Source: Oscillospiraceae bacterium | Lineage (GTDB): Bacteria > Bacillota > Clostridia > Oscillospirales > Oscillospiraceae | Length of the DNA: 43,704 nucleotides | Direction of reading: 5' to 3' | NCBI GenBank assembly: GCA_017458065.1 | Contig: JAFTGD010000019.1 | Span: 1-43,704 of the forward strand | Shown here: positions 31,724 to 40,817 of the stretch, piece after piece | How positions within the stretch are numbered: position 1 is the first letter of the stretch | Layout of the letters: each line of letters opens with the position of its first letter | Notes under the pieces: model-generated | Databases searched by the model: none | Seen by the model: only the letters and a program-made list of their open reading frames with translations | Told to the model about the DNA's origin: nothing | Program-made: the position numbers and the translations under genes

Positions 31724-32405
31724 CGACGAGCGCCCCCTGGTCAAGGGCATCAAGTTCAACCTCGAGAACGAGGGCTACGAGGTCGACTGCTGCTATGACG
31801 GCCAGACCGCCGTGGACATGGCCCGCAAGACCGACTACAACCTCATCATTCTTGATCTCATGATGCCGGAAAAGGACGGGCTTCAGGCCTGTCAGGAAAT
31901 CCGCGGCTTCTCCTCCGTGCCGGTCATCATGCTGACCGCCCGCAGTGAGCGCAGCGACCTGCTCATCGGCTTCGAGTCCGGCGCCGACGACTACATCACC
32001 AAGCCCTTTGACATTCTGGAGCTGAAGGCCCGGATCCGCGCACTGCTCCGCCGCTCCAGCATCAGCGCCTCCGCCGCGGAAGATCCGCAGAGCGAGCGTC
32101 TTTCGAGCGGGCATATTACGCTGGATGTGGCCAGGCGCAGCGCCTTCAAGGGCCGGGAAGAAGTCGTGCTCACGATGAAGGAGTTCGACCTGATGCTGTT
32201 CCTCATGCGCAACCCCGGCAAGGTCTACAGCCGGGAAAGCCTGCTGGATCTGGTCTGGGGCTATGACTATATCGGCGATACGAGGACCGTCGACGTCCAT
32301 ATCCGCCGCCTGCGCGAGAAGCTGGAGCGAAACCCGGCCGTCCCGGAGATGCTTCTGACCAAGTGGGGCGTCGGCTACTACTTCAGCCCGTCTGACGCTG
32401 GCTGA
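31704..32405 (+). CDS. OmpR/PhoB-family response regulator
   Basis: 233 residues. The ribosome-binding site AAGGAGGG lies inside the comEA-like gene, whose 3' end it overlaps. Receiver domain with D7, D8, phosphoacceptor D51 (IILDLMMPEKDGL), TAR and KPF; winged helix about 130-230 (KEFDLMLFLMRNPG, VWGYDYIGDTRTVDVHIRRL, KWGVGYYFS). The kinase follows after 11 bases. Target genes are unknown; the nearby divergent promoter with a dyad is a candidate. Confidence 0.93.
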   Translation: MKILVVDDERPLVKGIKFNLENEGYEVDCCYDGQTAVDMARKTDYNLIILDLMMPEKDGLQACQEIRGFSSVPVIMLTARSERSDLLIGFESGADDYITKPFDILELKARIRALLRRSSISASAAEDPQSERLSSGHITLDVARRSAFKGREEVVLTMKEFDLMLFLMRNPGKVYSRESLLDLVWGYDYIGDTRTVDVHIRRLREKLERNPAVPEMLLTKWGVGYYFSPSDAG

Positions 32406-32416
32406 GACATGACGCC

Positions 32417-33808
32417 ATGACGCATTCCATCCGATTCAAGTTTATTCTGTTCATTCTGGCGATTCTGCTGGTGCTGCTTCTGCTGCTGAACACCTATCCC
32501 ATCACTTCTTCCCGCGACGCCGTGTTCCAGGAAAAGCGCAGCTCCCTCTCCGGTCAGGCCGCTGTCGTCTCGTCCGCGCTGGGCAGTCTGGAGCGGCTGA
32601 CGCCGGACGGCGTCTCGGACGTGTTCCGCTTTCTGGAAATCAGCAGCTTCGATAGGATCGTCGTGATCGGCGAGACCGGAAACGTGGTCTTTGACGACGG
32701 GCATGACGCTCCGGAGCTGGACGATCTGCGCACCGCGCTGGAGGGGCGCAGCGTGTTCCGCTCGGTATTTGCAAACGCCTCCTTCTCCAGCAGCGTCAGC
32801 GTCCCCATCGGGACGCAGAACGCGCTCATCGGCGCGGTCGCCCTCTATGAAAGCGACACCGAGCGCGCCGGGATCATCCTCTCGATCCAGCAGCGCATCG
32901 TGATTCTTTCGCTGGTGATCGGCATCTTCGCCATTCTGCTGGCGCTTTTGTTCTCCTGGCTGATCCTGAGGCGGCTCTACGCGCTCACCCGCAGCATGAA
33001 CATCGTCGCCGGCGGCGATTACACCCATCGGCATGTGGTCTCCGGCAATGACGAGCTCAGTGAGCTGGGGCGCGAGTTCAACGCCCTGACGGAGCAGCTG
33101 GAGCTGAACGAGAGCCAACGAAGGCGCTTTGTCTCGGACGCCTCGCACGAGCTGAAGACGCCTCTCGCCTCCATCCGCCTGCTCTCCGACAGCATTCTCC
33201 AGGCCGAGCAGATGGACGCCGACACCATGAGGGAGTTTGTCGCCGACATCCGTACCGAGGCCGGCCGTCTCCAGCGCACCACCGAGAAGCTTCTCGACCT
33301 CTCCCGTCTGGACGACGGGGTCAAAGTGGTCCCGGAGCCGGTGGATCTCAAGCAGGTGACGCTGGATGCGCTCTCCGCCCTCACGCCTCTGGCCCGCGAC
33401 CGGAACGTCCGTCTGGACTCGGCCCTGGACGACGGCTGCGTCATCATGGGCAGCGCCGACGACATGGCCCATGTGATCTTCAACCTCGCGGAGAACGCCA
33501 TCAAGTATAACGTCCCGGACGGCACGGTCATGATCCGACTCAGCCAGGACGCCGATACCGTCACCCTCACCGTGGAGGACACCGGCATCGGGATCCCGGA
33601 GGAGGACCGGCTCAATATCTTCACCCGCTTCTATCGGGTGGACAAGGCCCGCTCCCGCGCAAGCGGCGGCAGCGGACTGGGTCTCAGCATTGTTCATGAC
33701 GCGGTGATTGCCCACGGCGGCAGCATCCGCGTTGGAAATAACAAGCCGCAGGGCTCCGTCTTTATCGTGAGCTTCCCGCGGCCAACTTTGGAGGAAATCG
33801 GAATATGA
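32417..33808 (+). CDS. Membrane sensor histidine kinase with HAMP domain
   Basis: 463 residues. Membrane helices at about 8-26 and 162-186 enclose an external sensor domain of about 135 residues (FLEISSFDRIVVIGETGNVV), which looks PAS/Cache-like. HAMP 187-240, H-box FVSDASHELKTPLAS with His244, N-box NLAENAIKYN, G-boxes EDTGIGIPEED and SGGSGLGLSIV. The ResE/PhoR-type layout fits cell-envelope or phosphate-like stress sensing, but the signal is not identifiable. Its stop overlaps the pepP start (ATGA). Confidence 0.93.
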   Translation: MTHSIRFKFILFILAILLVLLLLLNTYPITSSRDAVFQEKRSSLSGQAAVVSSALGSLERLTPDGVSDVFRFLEISSFDRIVVIGETGNVVFDDGHDAPELDDLRTALEGRSVFRSVFANASFSSSVSVPIGTQNALIGAVALYESDTERAGIILSIQQRIVILSLVIGIFAILLALLFSWLILRRLYALTRSMNIVAGGDYTHRHVVSGNDELSELGREFNALTEQLELNESQRRRFVSDASHELKTPLASIRLLSDSILQAEQMDADTMREFVADIRTEAGRLQRTTEKLLDLSRLDDGVKVVPEPVDLKQVTLDALSALTPLARDRNVRLDSALDDGCVIMGSADDMAHVIFNLAENAIKYNVPDGTVMIRLSQDADTVTLTVEDTGIGIPEEDRLNIFTRFYRVDKARSRASGGSGLGLSIVHDAVIAHGGSIRVGNNKPQGSVFIVSFPRPTLEEIGI

Positions 33809-34884
33809 ACCACATTCTGCAAATTCAGAAAAAACTGATCGAACACGATCTGGACGCCATCCTGCTGAGCGATGAGAAGAACCAGCGCTATGCGGCGGGC
33901 TTCCCCTTTACGGACGGCTACGTGCTGGTCTCCCGGGAGAAGGCCTGGCTGATCACCGACTCCCGCTACATCGAAGCGGCGGAAAAAGCCGCCGGCGGCG
34001 TGGCGCAGATCCTGATGTATGACAACCGGAAGCCGAAGATCCGCCTGCTGAAGACCGTCCTCGCAGAGGCCGGCATCACCGCCCTCGCCGCAGAGGATAA
34101 GAAGCTCTGCCACGCGGATTACATGGCGCTGGAGAAACTGCTCGGCTTCACGCTGCAGCCCGCCGGCGACCTGATGGCAGAGCTGCGCGCCTCCAAGGAC
34201 GAGGAGGAGCTGCGCAGCATGATCACCGCCCAGCGCATCAGCGAGAAGGCGCTGGAGGAGACACTGCAGATCATCCGCCCCGGCATGACCGAGAAGGAGG
34301 TCGCGGCCGAGCTCGTCTACCGCATGCTGAAACACGGCAGCGAGGGCAACTCATTTGACCCCATCGTCGTCACCGGCAAAAACACCAGTCTGCCCCACGG
34401 CGTCCCCGGCGACACAGTCCTGCAGCCGGGCGACTTTCTGACCATGGACTTCGGCAGTCTGAAGGACGGCTACTGCAGCGACATGACCCGCACCGTCGCC
34501 GTGTGCAGCGCGACGGATGAGATGAAGCAGGTCTACGCCACCGTGCTGGAGGCGCAGCTTGCCGGTATCGCGGCCGGCCGCTCCGGCATCCCCGGCAAGG
34601 AGATCGACGCCGCCGCCCGCAAGGTGATCACGGAGGCAGGCTTTGGCGAGTACTTCGGCCACGGCTTCGGCCACAGCCTCGGCCTCGACATCCATGAAGC
34701 GCCCTTTGCCAATCCCCGCGGCGAGGCCATCATGCCGGAAAACTGCGTCTGCAGCGCGGAACCCGGCATCTATCTCCCCGGGAAATTCGGCGTGCGCATC
34801 GAGGATGTCATGGTGCTCCGCCCCGAGGGCAGCGAGGTCATCACCCTCGCCCCCAAGCAGGAGCTCCTCATCGTCGGGAACTGA
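33805..34884 (+). CDS. pepP: Xaa-Pro aminopeptidase (M24 family)
   Basis: 359 residues. N-terminal creatinase-like domain (about 1-125), then a pita-bread catalytic domain with all five metal ligands: Asp in LTMDFGS, Asp in CSDMTRT, His in GFGHSLGLDIHE, Glu in SAEPGIYLPG and Glu in RIEDVMVL. It releases an N-terminal residue preceding Pro in the cytoplasm. Its genetic coupling to the two-component system probably reflects operon economy. The start overlaps the kinase stop. Confidence 0.93.
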   Translation: MNHILQIQKKLIEHDLDAILLSDEKNQRYAAGFPFTDGYVLVSREKAWLITDSRYIEAAEKAAGGVAQILMYDNRKPKIRLLKTVLAEAGITALAAEDKKLCHADYMALEKLLGFTLQPAGDLMAELRASKDEEELRSMITAQRISEKALEETLQIIRPGMTEKEVAAELVYRMLKHGSEGNSFDPIVVTGKNTSLPHGVPGDTVLQPGDFLTMDFGSLKDGYCSDMTRTVAVCSATDEMKQVYATVLEAQLAGIAAGRSGIPGKEIDAAARKVITEAGFGEYFGHGFGHSLGLDIHEAPFANPRGEAIMPENCVCSAEPGIYLPGKFGVRIEDVMVLRPEGSEVITLAPKQELLIVGN

Positions 34885-34906
34885 CCTATTTTCCCTTTGC
34901 TGCTGT

Positions 34907-34945
34907 GCGGCGGTGCCCCCTCTGCGGGTCGGCACCGCCGCTTTC
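34907..34945 (+). terminator. Terminator of the comEA-RR-HK-pepP operon
   Basis: GCGGCGGTGCC (34907-34917) pairs perfectly with GGCACCGCCGC (34931-34941), loop of 13, followed by TTTCG. The T-run is short. Confidence 0.7.
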
Positions 34946-35237
34946 GCGTTCTCTTCCGGGACCCGGATTCCCGGTCCGCAGCTTCTGATCGTCAAGCGCT
35001 GCCTCCGCAAAGATTTTGTTAAAAAATTTGAAGTTCATAGTATTTTCACATTTCAGGGTGAAAATGACCTATAATCTCTTATAATCATTCATATTAGCCA
35101 TCGTCGGGCAGGCCCCGCTGCTTTTCGGACCGCTTCGCTCTTCTGCCAGGATGTGCTTGGTGTATCTCGATATGCTCAGCTTTTCTTGTTATCCTGCCGT
35201 TCCCGACGAATTCCGCGTTTCCCCACAGGAGATCATC
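34942..35237 (+). promoter_or_regulatory. Leader and candidate promoter/operator region of the activase gene
   Basis: This is the AT-rich part of a 353-base gap between genes. ATTTTCAC (35042-35049) and GTGAAAAT (35058-35065) form a dyad immediately before two TATAAT-like boxes (35070-35090). A TTCACA inside the dyad lies 19 bases upstream of the first TATAAT. The dyad may bind a regulator, for example the TetR protein encoded at 39554. A 150-base leader without obvious structure follows up to AGGAG and the start codon. Confidence 0.4.
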
Positions 35238-38200
35238 ATGCAGACTTTCCATGCCGGAATTGATATCGGATCCACCACCGTCAAGCTCGTGCTCCTTGAT
35301 GAGCAGGGAGCGCGCGTGTTTGAGGATTACAGGCGGCACTGCGCCCACACCCGGGAGACCCTCGCGGATCTGCTCTCGGACGCCTGGGCGGAGGTCGGCG
35401 ACTGCCTGCTGCTCCCGGGGATCACCGGTTCCGGCGCGCTGGGGCTCTCCCAGGCTATGCAGATTCCCTTTGTGCAGGAGGTCGTCGCCGTGGCAACTGC
35501 GCTTCGGGCCCGCTTTCCGCAGACCGATGTCGCCATCGAGCTTGGCGGTGAGGACGCGAAAATCATTTACTTCTCCGGTTCCCCCGAAGAGCGCATGAAC
35601 GGCGTCTGCGCCGGCGGCACCGGATCCTTTATCGATCAGATGGCTTCCCTGCTCCAGACGGACGCGGAGGGGCTCAACCTCGCCGCCGAACAGGCAACGC
35701 AGATCTATCCCATTGCCGCCCGCTGCGGCGTGTTCGCCAAGTCGGATATCCAGCCCCTCATCAACGAAGGCGCCGCCACGTCGGATCTCTCCGCCTCGAT
35801 CTTTCAGGCGGTGGTGAACCAGACGATTTCGGGTCTCGCCTGCGGCAGACCCATCCGCGGCAACGTTGCTTTCCTCGGCGGGCCGCTGCACTTTCTGCCG
35901 GAGCTGAAGAAGGCCTTTATCCGCACCCTGCGGCTGACGGACGAGCAGGTCATCGACCCACCGGATTCCCATCTCTTTGCCGCCCAGGGCGCCGCGCTTG
36001 AGCTGCGCGCGGGGACTGTCCCCGGGGCCGAGAACGCCGCGCCGGTGGAAATCACCGCGCTCATAGACCGGCTGCGCTCCGGTGTGCAGACCGCGTTTGA
36101 ACTGAAGCGGCTTCCGCCGCTCTTCTCCTCTCAGGAAATGTACGACGCCTTCTGCGCCCGCCACGGCGCTGCCGTCGTCCCGAAGGGCGAGCTCCGCAAT
36201 GCCCATGAGGACTGCTTCCTCGGCATCGACGCAGGCTCCACCACCACCAAGCTCGCCCTCATCGGAAGCGAGGGCGAACTGCTCTGGTCCTTCTACTCCA
36301 ATAACAAGGGCGACCCGGTCCGCACCGCCATCCGCGCCATGGGCGAGCTCTTCTCGGTGCTGCCGGAGGATGCGCGCATCGTCCGCTCCTGCTCCACCGG
36401 CTATGGCGAGCAGTTGCTGAAAACCGCCTTCAACCTTGACGAGGGCGAGGTCGAGACCATCGCCCACTGCACGGCCGCGGCGTTCTTCGATCCGCAGGTC
36501 GACTGCGTGCTGGATATCGGGGGACAGGATATGAAGTGTATCCGGCTCCGGCACGGCTCGGTGGACAACGTGCTGCTCAACGAGGCCTGCAGCTCCGGCT
36601 GCGGCTCGTTCCTTGAGAATTTTGCAAACTCGCTCGGCTACAGCGCTGAGGGCTTTGCCAAAGAGGCGCTCTTTGCCGAAAATCCCGTGGATCTGGGGAC
36701 CCGCTGCACAGTCTTTATGAACTCGAACGTCAAGCAGGCCCAGAAGGAAGGCGCCTGCGTGCAGGACATCTCCGCAGGTCTCGCCTATTCGGTCATCAAG
36801 AACGCCCTCTATAAGGTCATCAAGCTCACCGATCCCTCCGAGCTCGGCACGCACATCGTCGTGCAGGGCGGTACTTTCTACAACAAGGCCGTCCTCCGTG
36901 CGTTTGAGGAGATCGCCGGGGTGGATGTCATCTGCCCGGACATCTCCGGTATCATGGGCGCTTTCGGTGCCGCGCTGATCGCCCGCACCCACTATACCGG
37001 GCAGGAGAGCAGCATCCTCTCCCGCGAAGAGCTGCTGAATCTCAGCTATACCAGCGAGACGCGCCATTGCGGGCGGTGCCAGAACAACTGCCTTCTGACC
37101 GTCAACACCTTCCCCGGCGGGCGGAAGCACATCACCGGCAACCGCTGCGAGCGCGGTCTCGGCGACGAGGCGGTACAGAAAAAGGCTCCTAATCTGGTGG
37201 ACTACAAGCGCAAGCGCCTCTTTGCCTACGCGCCTCTGAAGCCGGACGAGGCCCCCCGCGGCACCGTCGGGATCCCCCGGGTGCTCGGGATCTATGAGGA
37301 CTATCCTTTCTGGGCCGTCCTGTTCCGGGAGCTGGGCTTCCGGCTGGAGCTCTCCCCCTTCTCCTCCCGCAAGCTCTATGAGCGCGGGATGGATTCGATT
37401 CCGTCCGAGTCGGAGTGCTATCCTGCCAAGCTCTCTCACGGGCATATCCAGTGGCTTATCGACCGAGGCATCCGCACCATCTTCCACCCCTGCGTGTTTT
37501 ACGAGCACCAGGAGACCCGCGACGCCCAGAACCACTTCAACTGCCCGATTGTCGTCTCCTATGCCGAGAATCTCAAGAACAACGTTGAGGATGTCTCGGA
37601 TAAGAATGTGCTATATCTGCGCCCCTTCATCGCCATGACCGACGAGAAGACCGCGGCGGACCGCCTTGTCCCCTTCTTTGCCGAGCACTGGCAGATCCCC
37701 GAGCCTGACGTCCGCGAGGCGGCGCACCGGGCCTGGGCCGAGCAGCTGCGCGCCAAGGAGGACATCCGCAGGGAGGGCGCCCGCGTCCTGCAGGAGATGG
37801 AGGATGCCGGCGGGCGGGGCATCGTCCTCGCAGGCCGGCCCTACCACATCGATCCGGAGATCAATCACGGCATCCCCGAGATGATCGCAGGCTACGGTCT
37901 CACGGTGCTCACGGAGGACAGCCTCCCCATCGACTTTGACCCTGAGCGCCCGGTCCGCGTCAACGACCAGTGGGTCTATCACTCGCGGCTGTACACGGCG
38001 GCGGAATTTGTCTCCCGGCATGAGGATCTGGAGCTCATCCAGCTCAACTCCTTCGGCTGCGGGCTGGACGCCGTCACTACCGACCAGGTCAGCGAGATCC
38101 TCGAAAACAGCGGCAAGCTCTATACAGTCCTGAAAATCGACGAGGTCAACAACCTTGGCGCCGCACGGATCCGCATCCGCAGCCTCATCGCCGCCATGAA

Positions 38201-39488
38201 CATGCGCCAGGAGAAGCACATCGTCTCCCATCCCCGCGGAGCAGCCTATCACCGGACGGAGTTCACCGGGCAGATGCTGGAGGAGGGCTACACCATCCTC
38301 GCGCCGCAGATGAGCCCCATCCACTTCGACCTGCTGGAGCCGGTTTTTCGCAAGCACGGCTATAACATGGTGGTGCTTGACAACGACAACCGCGCCGCCA
38401 TCGACACCGGGCTCAAATACGTCAACAACGACGCCTGCTTCCCCGCCATGACGGTGGTGGGGCAGATCATGGAGGCCGTGCTCTCCGGCGATTACGACAC
38501 CGACCATCTGGCCATCATTATGTCCCAGACCGGAGGCTGCTGCCGTGCCAGCAATTACGTCAGCTTCATCCGCCGCGCGCTGGACAAGGCCAGTCTCTCC
38601 CATATCCCTGTCATCTCCCTCAACGCCAACGGCATGGAGAAGAACGAGGGCTTCCGCCTCTCGCCGCAGCTGATCCTCTCTGCCGGAAAGGCCGTCGTCT
38701 ACGGCGATCTGTTCCTGCGCTGCCTCTACCGGGTGCGCCCCTATGAGTGCGCGGCGGGCTCCGCAAACGCGCTCCACGAAGAGCTGCGGGACCGCTGCAT
38801 CGCCTCCCTGACCGGAAAGAGCCGCGAGAGCTATGCTGCACTCTGCCGTGAGATCGTCCGGCACTTTGATGCGCTCCCCATTGACGAGACGCTCCGCAAG
38901 CCCAGGGTCGGCGTCGTGGGCGAGATCCTCGTCAAGTATATGCCCCTGGCCAACAACCATCTGGTGGATCTGCTGGAGCAGGAGGGCGCCGAGGCGGTCG
39001 TGCCGGATCTGATGGACTTTCTCAACTACTGCATCTACAACAACGACTATAAGCACAAGTTCCTCGGCAAGCCCTGGACCTCCTCCGCCACAGCCTGGCT
39101 CGGCGTCCGCGCCATCCGCACGCTCCGCGCTCCCGCGCTGCGCGCGCTGGAAGAGAGCCGGCGCTTCAAGCCGCCCATGCCCATCGAGCAGATCGCCGAG
39201 CTCGCAAAGCCCTTCCTCTCCCTCGGCAACCAGTACGGTGAAGGCTGGTTCCTCACCGGCGAGATGGCGGAACTGCTCACCGAGGGCGTGGACAACATCG
39301 TCTGTATCCAGCCCTTTGCCTGTCTGCCGAACCACGTGGTCGGCAAGGGCGTCATCAAGGCGCTGCGGCACAGCTATCCCATGGCCAACATCGCCGCCGT
39401 CGACTACGACCCCGGCGCCAGCGAGGTCAACCAGCTCAACCGCATCAAGCTGATGCTCTCCGAGGCAAAGCGCCGTCTACAGTCATAA
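35238..39488 (+). CDS. Giant fused acyl-CoA dehydratase-type activase (two ASKHA domains + dehydratase-like region)
   Basis: 1416 residues, ATG at 35238 after AGGAG. Two ATPase domains of the BadF/BcrA/HgdC type lie in tandem: first with GIDIGSTTVKLVLLD and GVCAGGTGSF, second with FLGIDAGSTTTKLALIG and NEACSSGCGSFLENFA. In each, paired Cys residues (also AARCGVF and GTRCTVF) would hold the shared 4Fe-4S cluster. The middle has a DUF2229-type region (CGRCQNNCLLTVNTF, GNRCERG). The rest resembles the dehydratase BC subunits (SQTGGCCRASNYVSFI, NNDACFPAM). In HgdC systems the activase uses ATP to inject one electron into a dehydratase. No separate dehydratase subunits or CoA-transferase are in the window, so the substrate is unknown. 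Confidence 0.88.
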   Translation: MQTFHAGIDIGSTTVKLVLLDEQGARVFEDYRRHCAHTRETLADLLSDAWAEVGDCLLLPGITGSGALGLSQAMQIPFVQEVVAVATALRARFPQTDVAIELGGEDAKIIYFSGSPEERMNGVCAGGTGSFIDQMASLLQTDAEGLNLAAEQATQIYPIAARCGVFAKSDIQPLINEGAATSDLSASIFQAVVNQTISGLACGRPIRGNVAFLGGPLHFLPELKKAFIRTLRLTDEQVIDPPDSHLFAAQGAALELRAGTVPGAENAAPVEITALIDRLRSGVQTAFELKRLPPLFSSQEMYDAFCARHGAAVVPKGELRNAHEDCFLGIDAGSTTTKLALIGSEGELLWSFYSNNKGDPVRTAIRAMGELFSVLPEDARIVRSCSTGYGEQLLKTAFNLDEGEVETIAHCTAAAFFDPQVDCVLDIGGQDMKCIRLRHGSVDNVLLNEACSSGCGSFLENFANSLGYSAEGFAKEALFAENPVDLGTRCTVFMNSNVKQAQKEGACVQDISAGLAYSVIKNALYKVIKLTDPSELGTHIVVQGGTFYNKAVLRAFEEIAGVDVICPDISGIMGAFGAALIARTHYTGQESSILSREELLNLSYTSETRHCGRCQNNCLLTVNTFPGGRKHITGNRCERGLGDEAVQKKAPNLVDYKRKRLFAYAPLKPDEAPRGTVGIPRVLGIYEDYPFWAVLFRELGFRLELSPFSSRKLYERGMDSIPSESECYPAKLSHGHIQWLIDRGIRTIFHPCVFYEHQETRDAQNHFNCPIVVSYAENLKNNVEDVSDKNVLYLRPFIAMTDEKTAADRLVPFFAEHWQIPEPDVREAAHRAWAEQLRAKEDIRREGARVLQEMEDAGGRGIVLAGRPYHIDPEINHGIPEMIAGYGLTVLTEDSLPIDFDPERPVRVNDQWVYHSRLYTAAEFVSRHEDLELIQLNSFGCGLDAVTTDQVSEILENSGKLYTVLKIDEVNNLGAARIRIRSLIAAMNMRQEKHIVSHPRGAAYHRTEFTGQMLEEGYTILAPQMSPIHFDLLEPVFRKHGYNMVVLDNDNRAAIDTGLKYVNNDACFPAMTVVGQIMEAVLSGDYDTDHLAIIMSQTGGCCRASNYVSFIRRALDKASLSHIPVISLNANGMEKNEGFRLSPQLILSAGKAVVYGDLFLRCLYRVRPYECAAGSANALHEELRDRCIASLTGKSRESYAALCREIVRHFDALPIDETLRKPRVGVVGEILVKYMPLANNHLVDLLEQEGAEAVVPDLMDFLNYCIYNNDYKHKFLGKPWTSSATAWLGVRAIRTLRAPALRALEESRRFKPPMPIEQIAELAKPFLSLGNQYGEGWFLTGEMAELLTEGVDNIVCIQPFACLPNHVVGKGVIKALRHSYPMANIAAVDYDPGASEVNQLNRIKLMLSEAKRRLQS

Positions 39489-39494
39489 GAAGGT

Positions 39495-39537
39495 GACAGC
39501 AAAACTCCTCCGCCGTCGGCGGAGGAGTTTTGCTGTC
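39495..39537. terminator. Bidirectional terminator between the activase and TetR genes
   Basis: A perfect 20-bp stem (39495-39514 with 39518-39537) and a three-base loop. The AAAA/TTTT tract inside the stem allows it to end transcription from both convergent genes. The activase stop is seven bases before it and the TetR stop about 17 bases after. Confidence 0.9.
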
Positions 39538-39553
39538 CTATTCGATTGCAGGT

Positions 39554-40129
39554 TTAAAAGCTTGGTCTGTAACGGGGCACGGTAAAGCGCGCCAACATGT
39601 TCTCCACGCTCTGATCCATCACCCGCAGGATCCGCTCTCTTGTAATCTCCTTGGGCAGCTGCATCCCCATGTCCATCCACTGCGAGATGAAGCCGATGGC
39701 GCAGTTGGCATAGAACTCCACCACAAACTCGAAGTCCTGCCGGTCGATGTTCTTCCCCTCTGAGGCGATCTCGGCAAAGCTCCGGATACAGGCCTCCATC
39801 CGCGCCTTCAGATAGCGCAGCATGTAGAGCCTGCTGTTGGAGTTATACACATTCAGCGTGAACGCGCTGTTGGATATCAGATAGTCAAGATAGCCCATCA
39901 TATCTTCCATCCAGTGGTTGTAGACCACCTCCCGCGGGAACACGCGGTCCGAATCCTGTTCAAACACCCATTCCAGAAGATCATCCACATCGTCAAAATG
40001 GTAGTAGAACGTCTGTCTGTTGACACCGCAGATCTCCACAATGTCCTTCACCGTGACCTTATCGATCGGCTTCACGGTCATCATCTGGCGGAGCGCAGCC
40101 GCCAGCGCTTCTTTTGTTCCGGTTGCCAA
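39554..40129 (-). CDS. TetR/AcrR-family regulator
   Basis: 191 residues. The start is a TTG at 40127-40129, nine bases after GGGGG, and gives ATGTKEALAAALRQMM, the expected TetR N-terminus. Residues 10-55 form the helix-turn-helix (ITVKDI-like KVTVKDIVEICGVNRQTFYYHF). The C-terminal domain (WMEDMMGYLDYL, MARF) is all-helical and resembles DhaS-like TetR proteins that bind small ligands or act as co-regulators. It is convergent with the activase and divergent from hypA. An inverted repeat at 40183-40205 overlaps its own promoter region. Confidence 0.9.
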   Translation of the reverse strand: MATGTKEALAAALRQMMTVKPIDKVTVKDIVEICGVNRQTFYYHFDDVDDLLEWVFEQDSDRVFPREVVYNHWMEDMMGYLDYLISNSAFTLNVYNSNSRLYMLRYLKARMEACIRSFAEIASEGKNIDRQDFEFVVEFYANCAIGFISQWMDMGMQLPKEITRERILRVMDQSVENMLARFTVPRYRPSF

Positions 40130-40182
40130 ACCAACAATCCCCCCATCGGCATGCAGCTTTTTTTGCGCATCAAGAATAACAT

Positions 40183-40205
40183 ACTTTTGTCAAATACGCA
40201 AAAGT
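40183..40205. promoter_or_regulatory. Dyad in the TetR upstream region (candidate operator)
   Basis: ACTTTTG (40183-40189) and CAAAAGT (40199-40205) are a perfect inverted repeat with a nine-base centre. On the minus strand a possible TTTGCG, 17 bases, TTATTC promoter overlaps it, so autorepression is likely. Confidence 0.5.
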
Positions 40206-40269
40206 TTTTTTACGTTTTTGAAACAGTGTCGAAAATGCTGTAATTCTGTCGATAAACCGGCCGTAATGC

Positions 40270-40298
40270 GTGACAAAAAGTCAAACGTATGCTATGAT
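40270..40298 (+). promoter_or_regulatory. Promoter of hypA
   Basis: GTGACA (40270-40275), 17-base spacer, TATGAT (40293-40298), 79 bases before the start codon. Confidence 0.55.
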
Positions 40299-40377
40299 AC
40301 ATAACCGAAGCCGGAGCGAACTCCGCCCGCAGTGTTCCCCGGCCCAAAACACAACTGATCGGGAGAAGCGTTTTATC

Positions 40378-40722
40378 ATGCACGAACTTGGAACCATCTA
40401 TTATGTCATCGATACCGTCGAGAAGCTGGCCGCCGAGAACGACCTGAAGAAGGTCGCGTCCATCACGCTGGAGGTGGGCGAGGTCAGCGGCATCATCCCC
40501 GATTATCTCTCGGACTTCTGGCTCTATGCCCGGAAGAAGACCGAGCTCTTCCAGGAAACCGAGCTGAAGATCGAGCCGATTCAGGCCGTCACCTACTGTC
40601 AGGACTGCGCCAAAACCTATCCCACGATCCCGCAGGGCAAGATCTGCCCCCACTGCGGCAGCGGCAACACCTTCCTCATTACCGGCAACGAATATAACAT
40701 CAAAGAAATCGAAGCCTGCTGA
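40378..40722 (+). CDS. hypA: HypA-like nickel metallochaperone
   Basis: 114 residues, ATG at 40378 after GGGAGAAG. The N-terminus MHELG carries the Met-His-Glu nickel site of HypA. The zinc domain has CQDC (residues about 79-82) and CPHC (93-96) in the expected spacing. HypA loads Ni into [NiFe]-hydrogenase maturation or urease. No HypB, hydrogenase, urease or other Hyp gene is in the window, so it is a solitary copy here. The His-rich CobW protein 11 kb away could be functionally related (inference). Confidence 0.9.
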   Translation: MHELGTIYYVIDTVEKLAAENDLKKVASITLEVGEVSGIIPDYLSDFWLYARKKTELFQETELKIEPIQAVTYCQDCAKTYPTIPQGKICPHCGSGNTFLITGNEYNIKEIEAC

Positions 40723-40767
40723 CAGCGCCCGAGAAGCCGCAGGCCCAACCGGCCACGCCAAGTAAGA

Positions 40768-40805
40768 ACGAGCGATCTTCCGTCCGGATGACCGCTCGTC
40801 TTTTT
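40768..40805 (+). terminator. Terminator between convergent hypA and the nucleotidyltransferase gene
   Basis: ACGAGCG (40768-40774) pairs with CGCTCGT (40793-40799), with further inner pairing TTCCG/CGGAT, and CTTTTT follows on the plus strand. Confidence 0.75.
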
Positions 40806-40817
40806 ATTCTCTGAACT

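Noticed and set aside
35094-37535. An 813-codon minus-strand open frame under the activase
   Set aside because: Antisense shadow; no start context, no motif, and the plus-strand protein is unmistakable.
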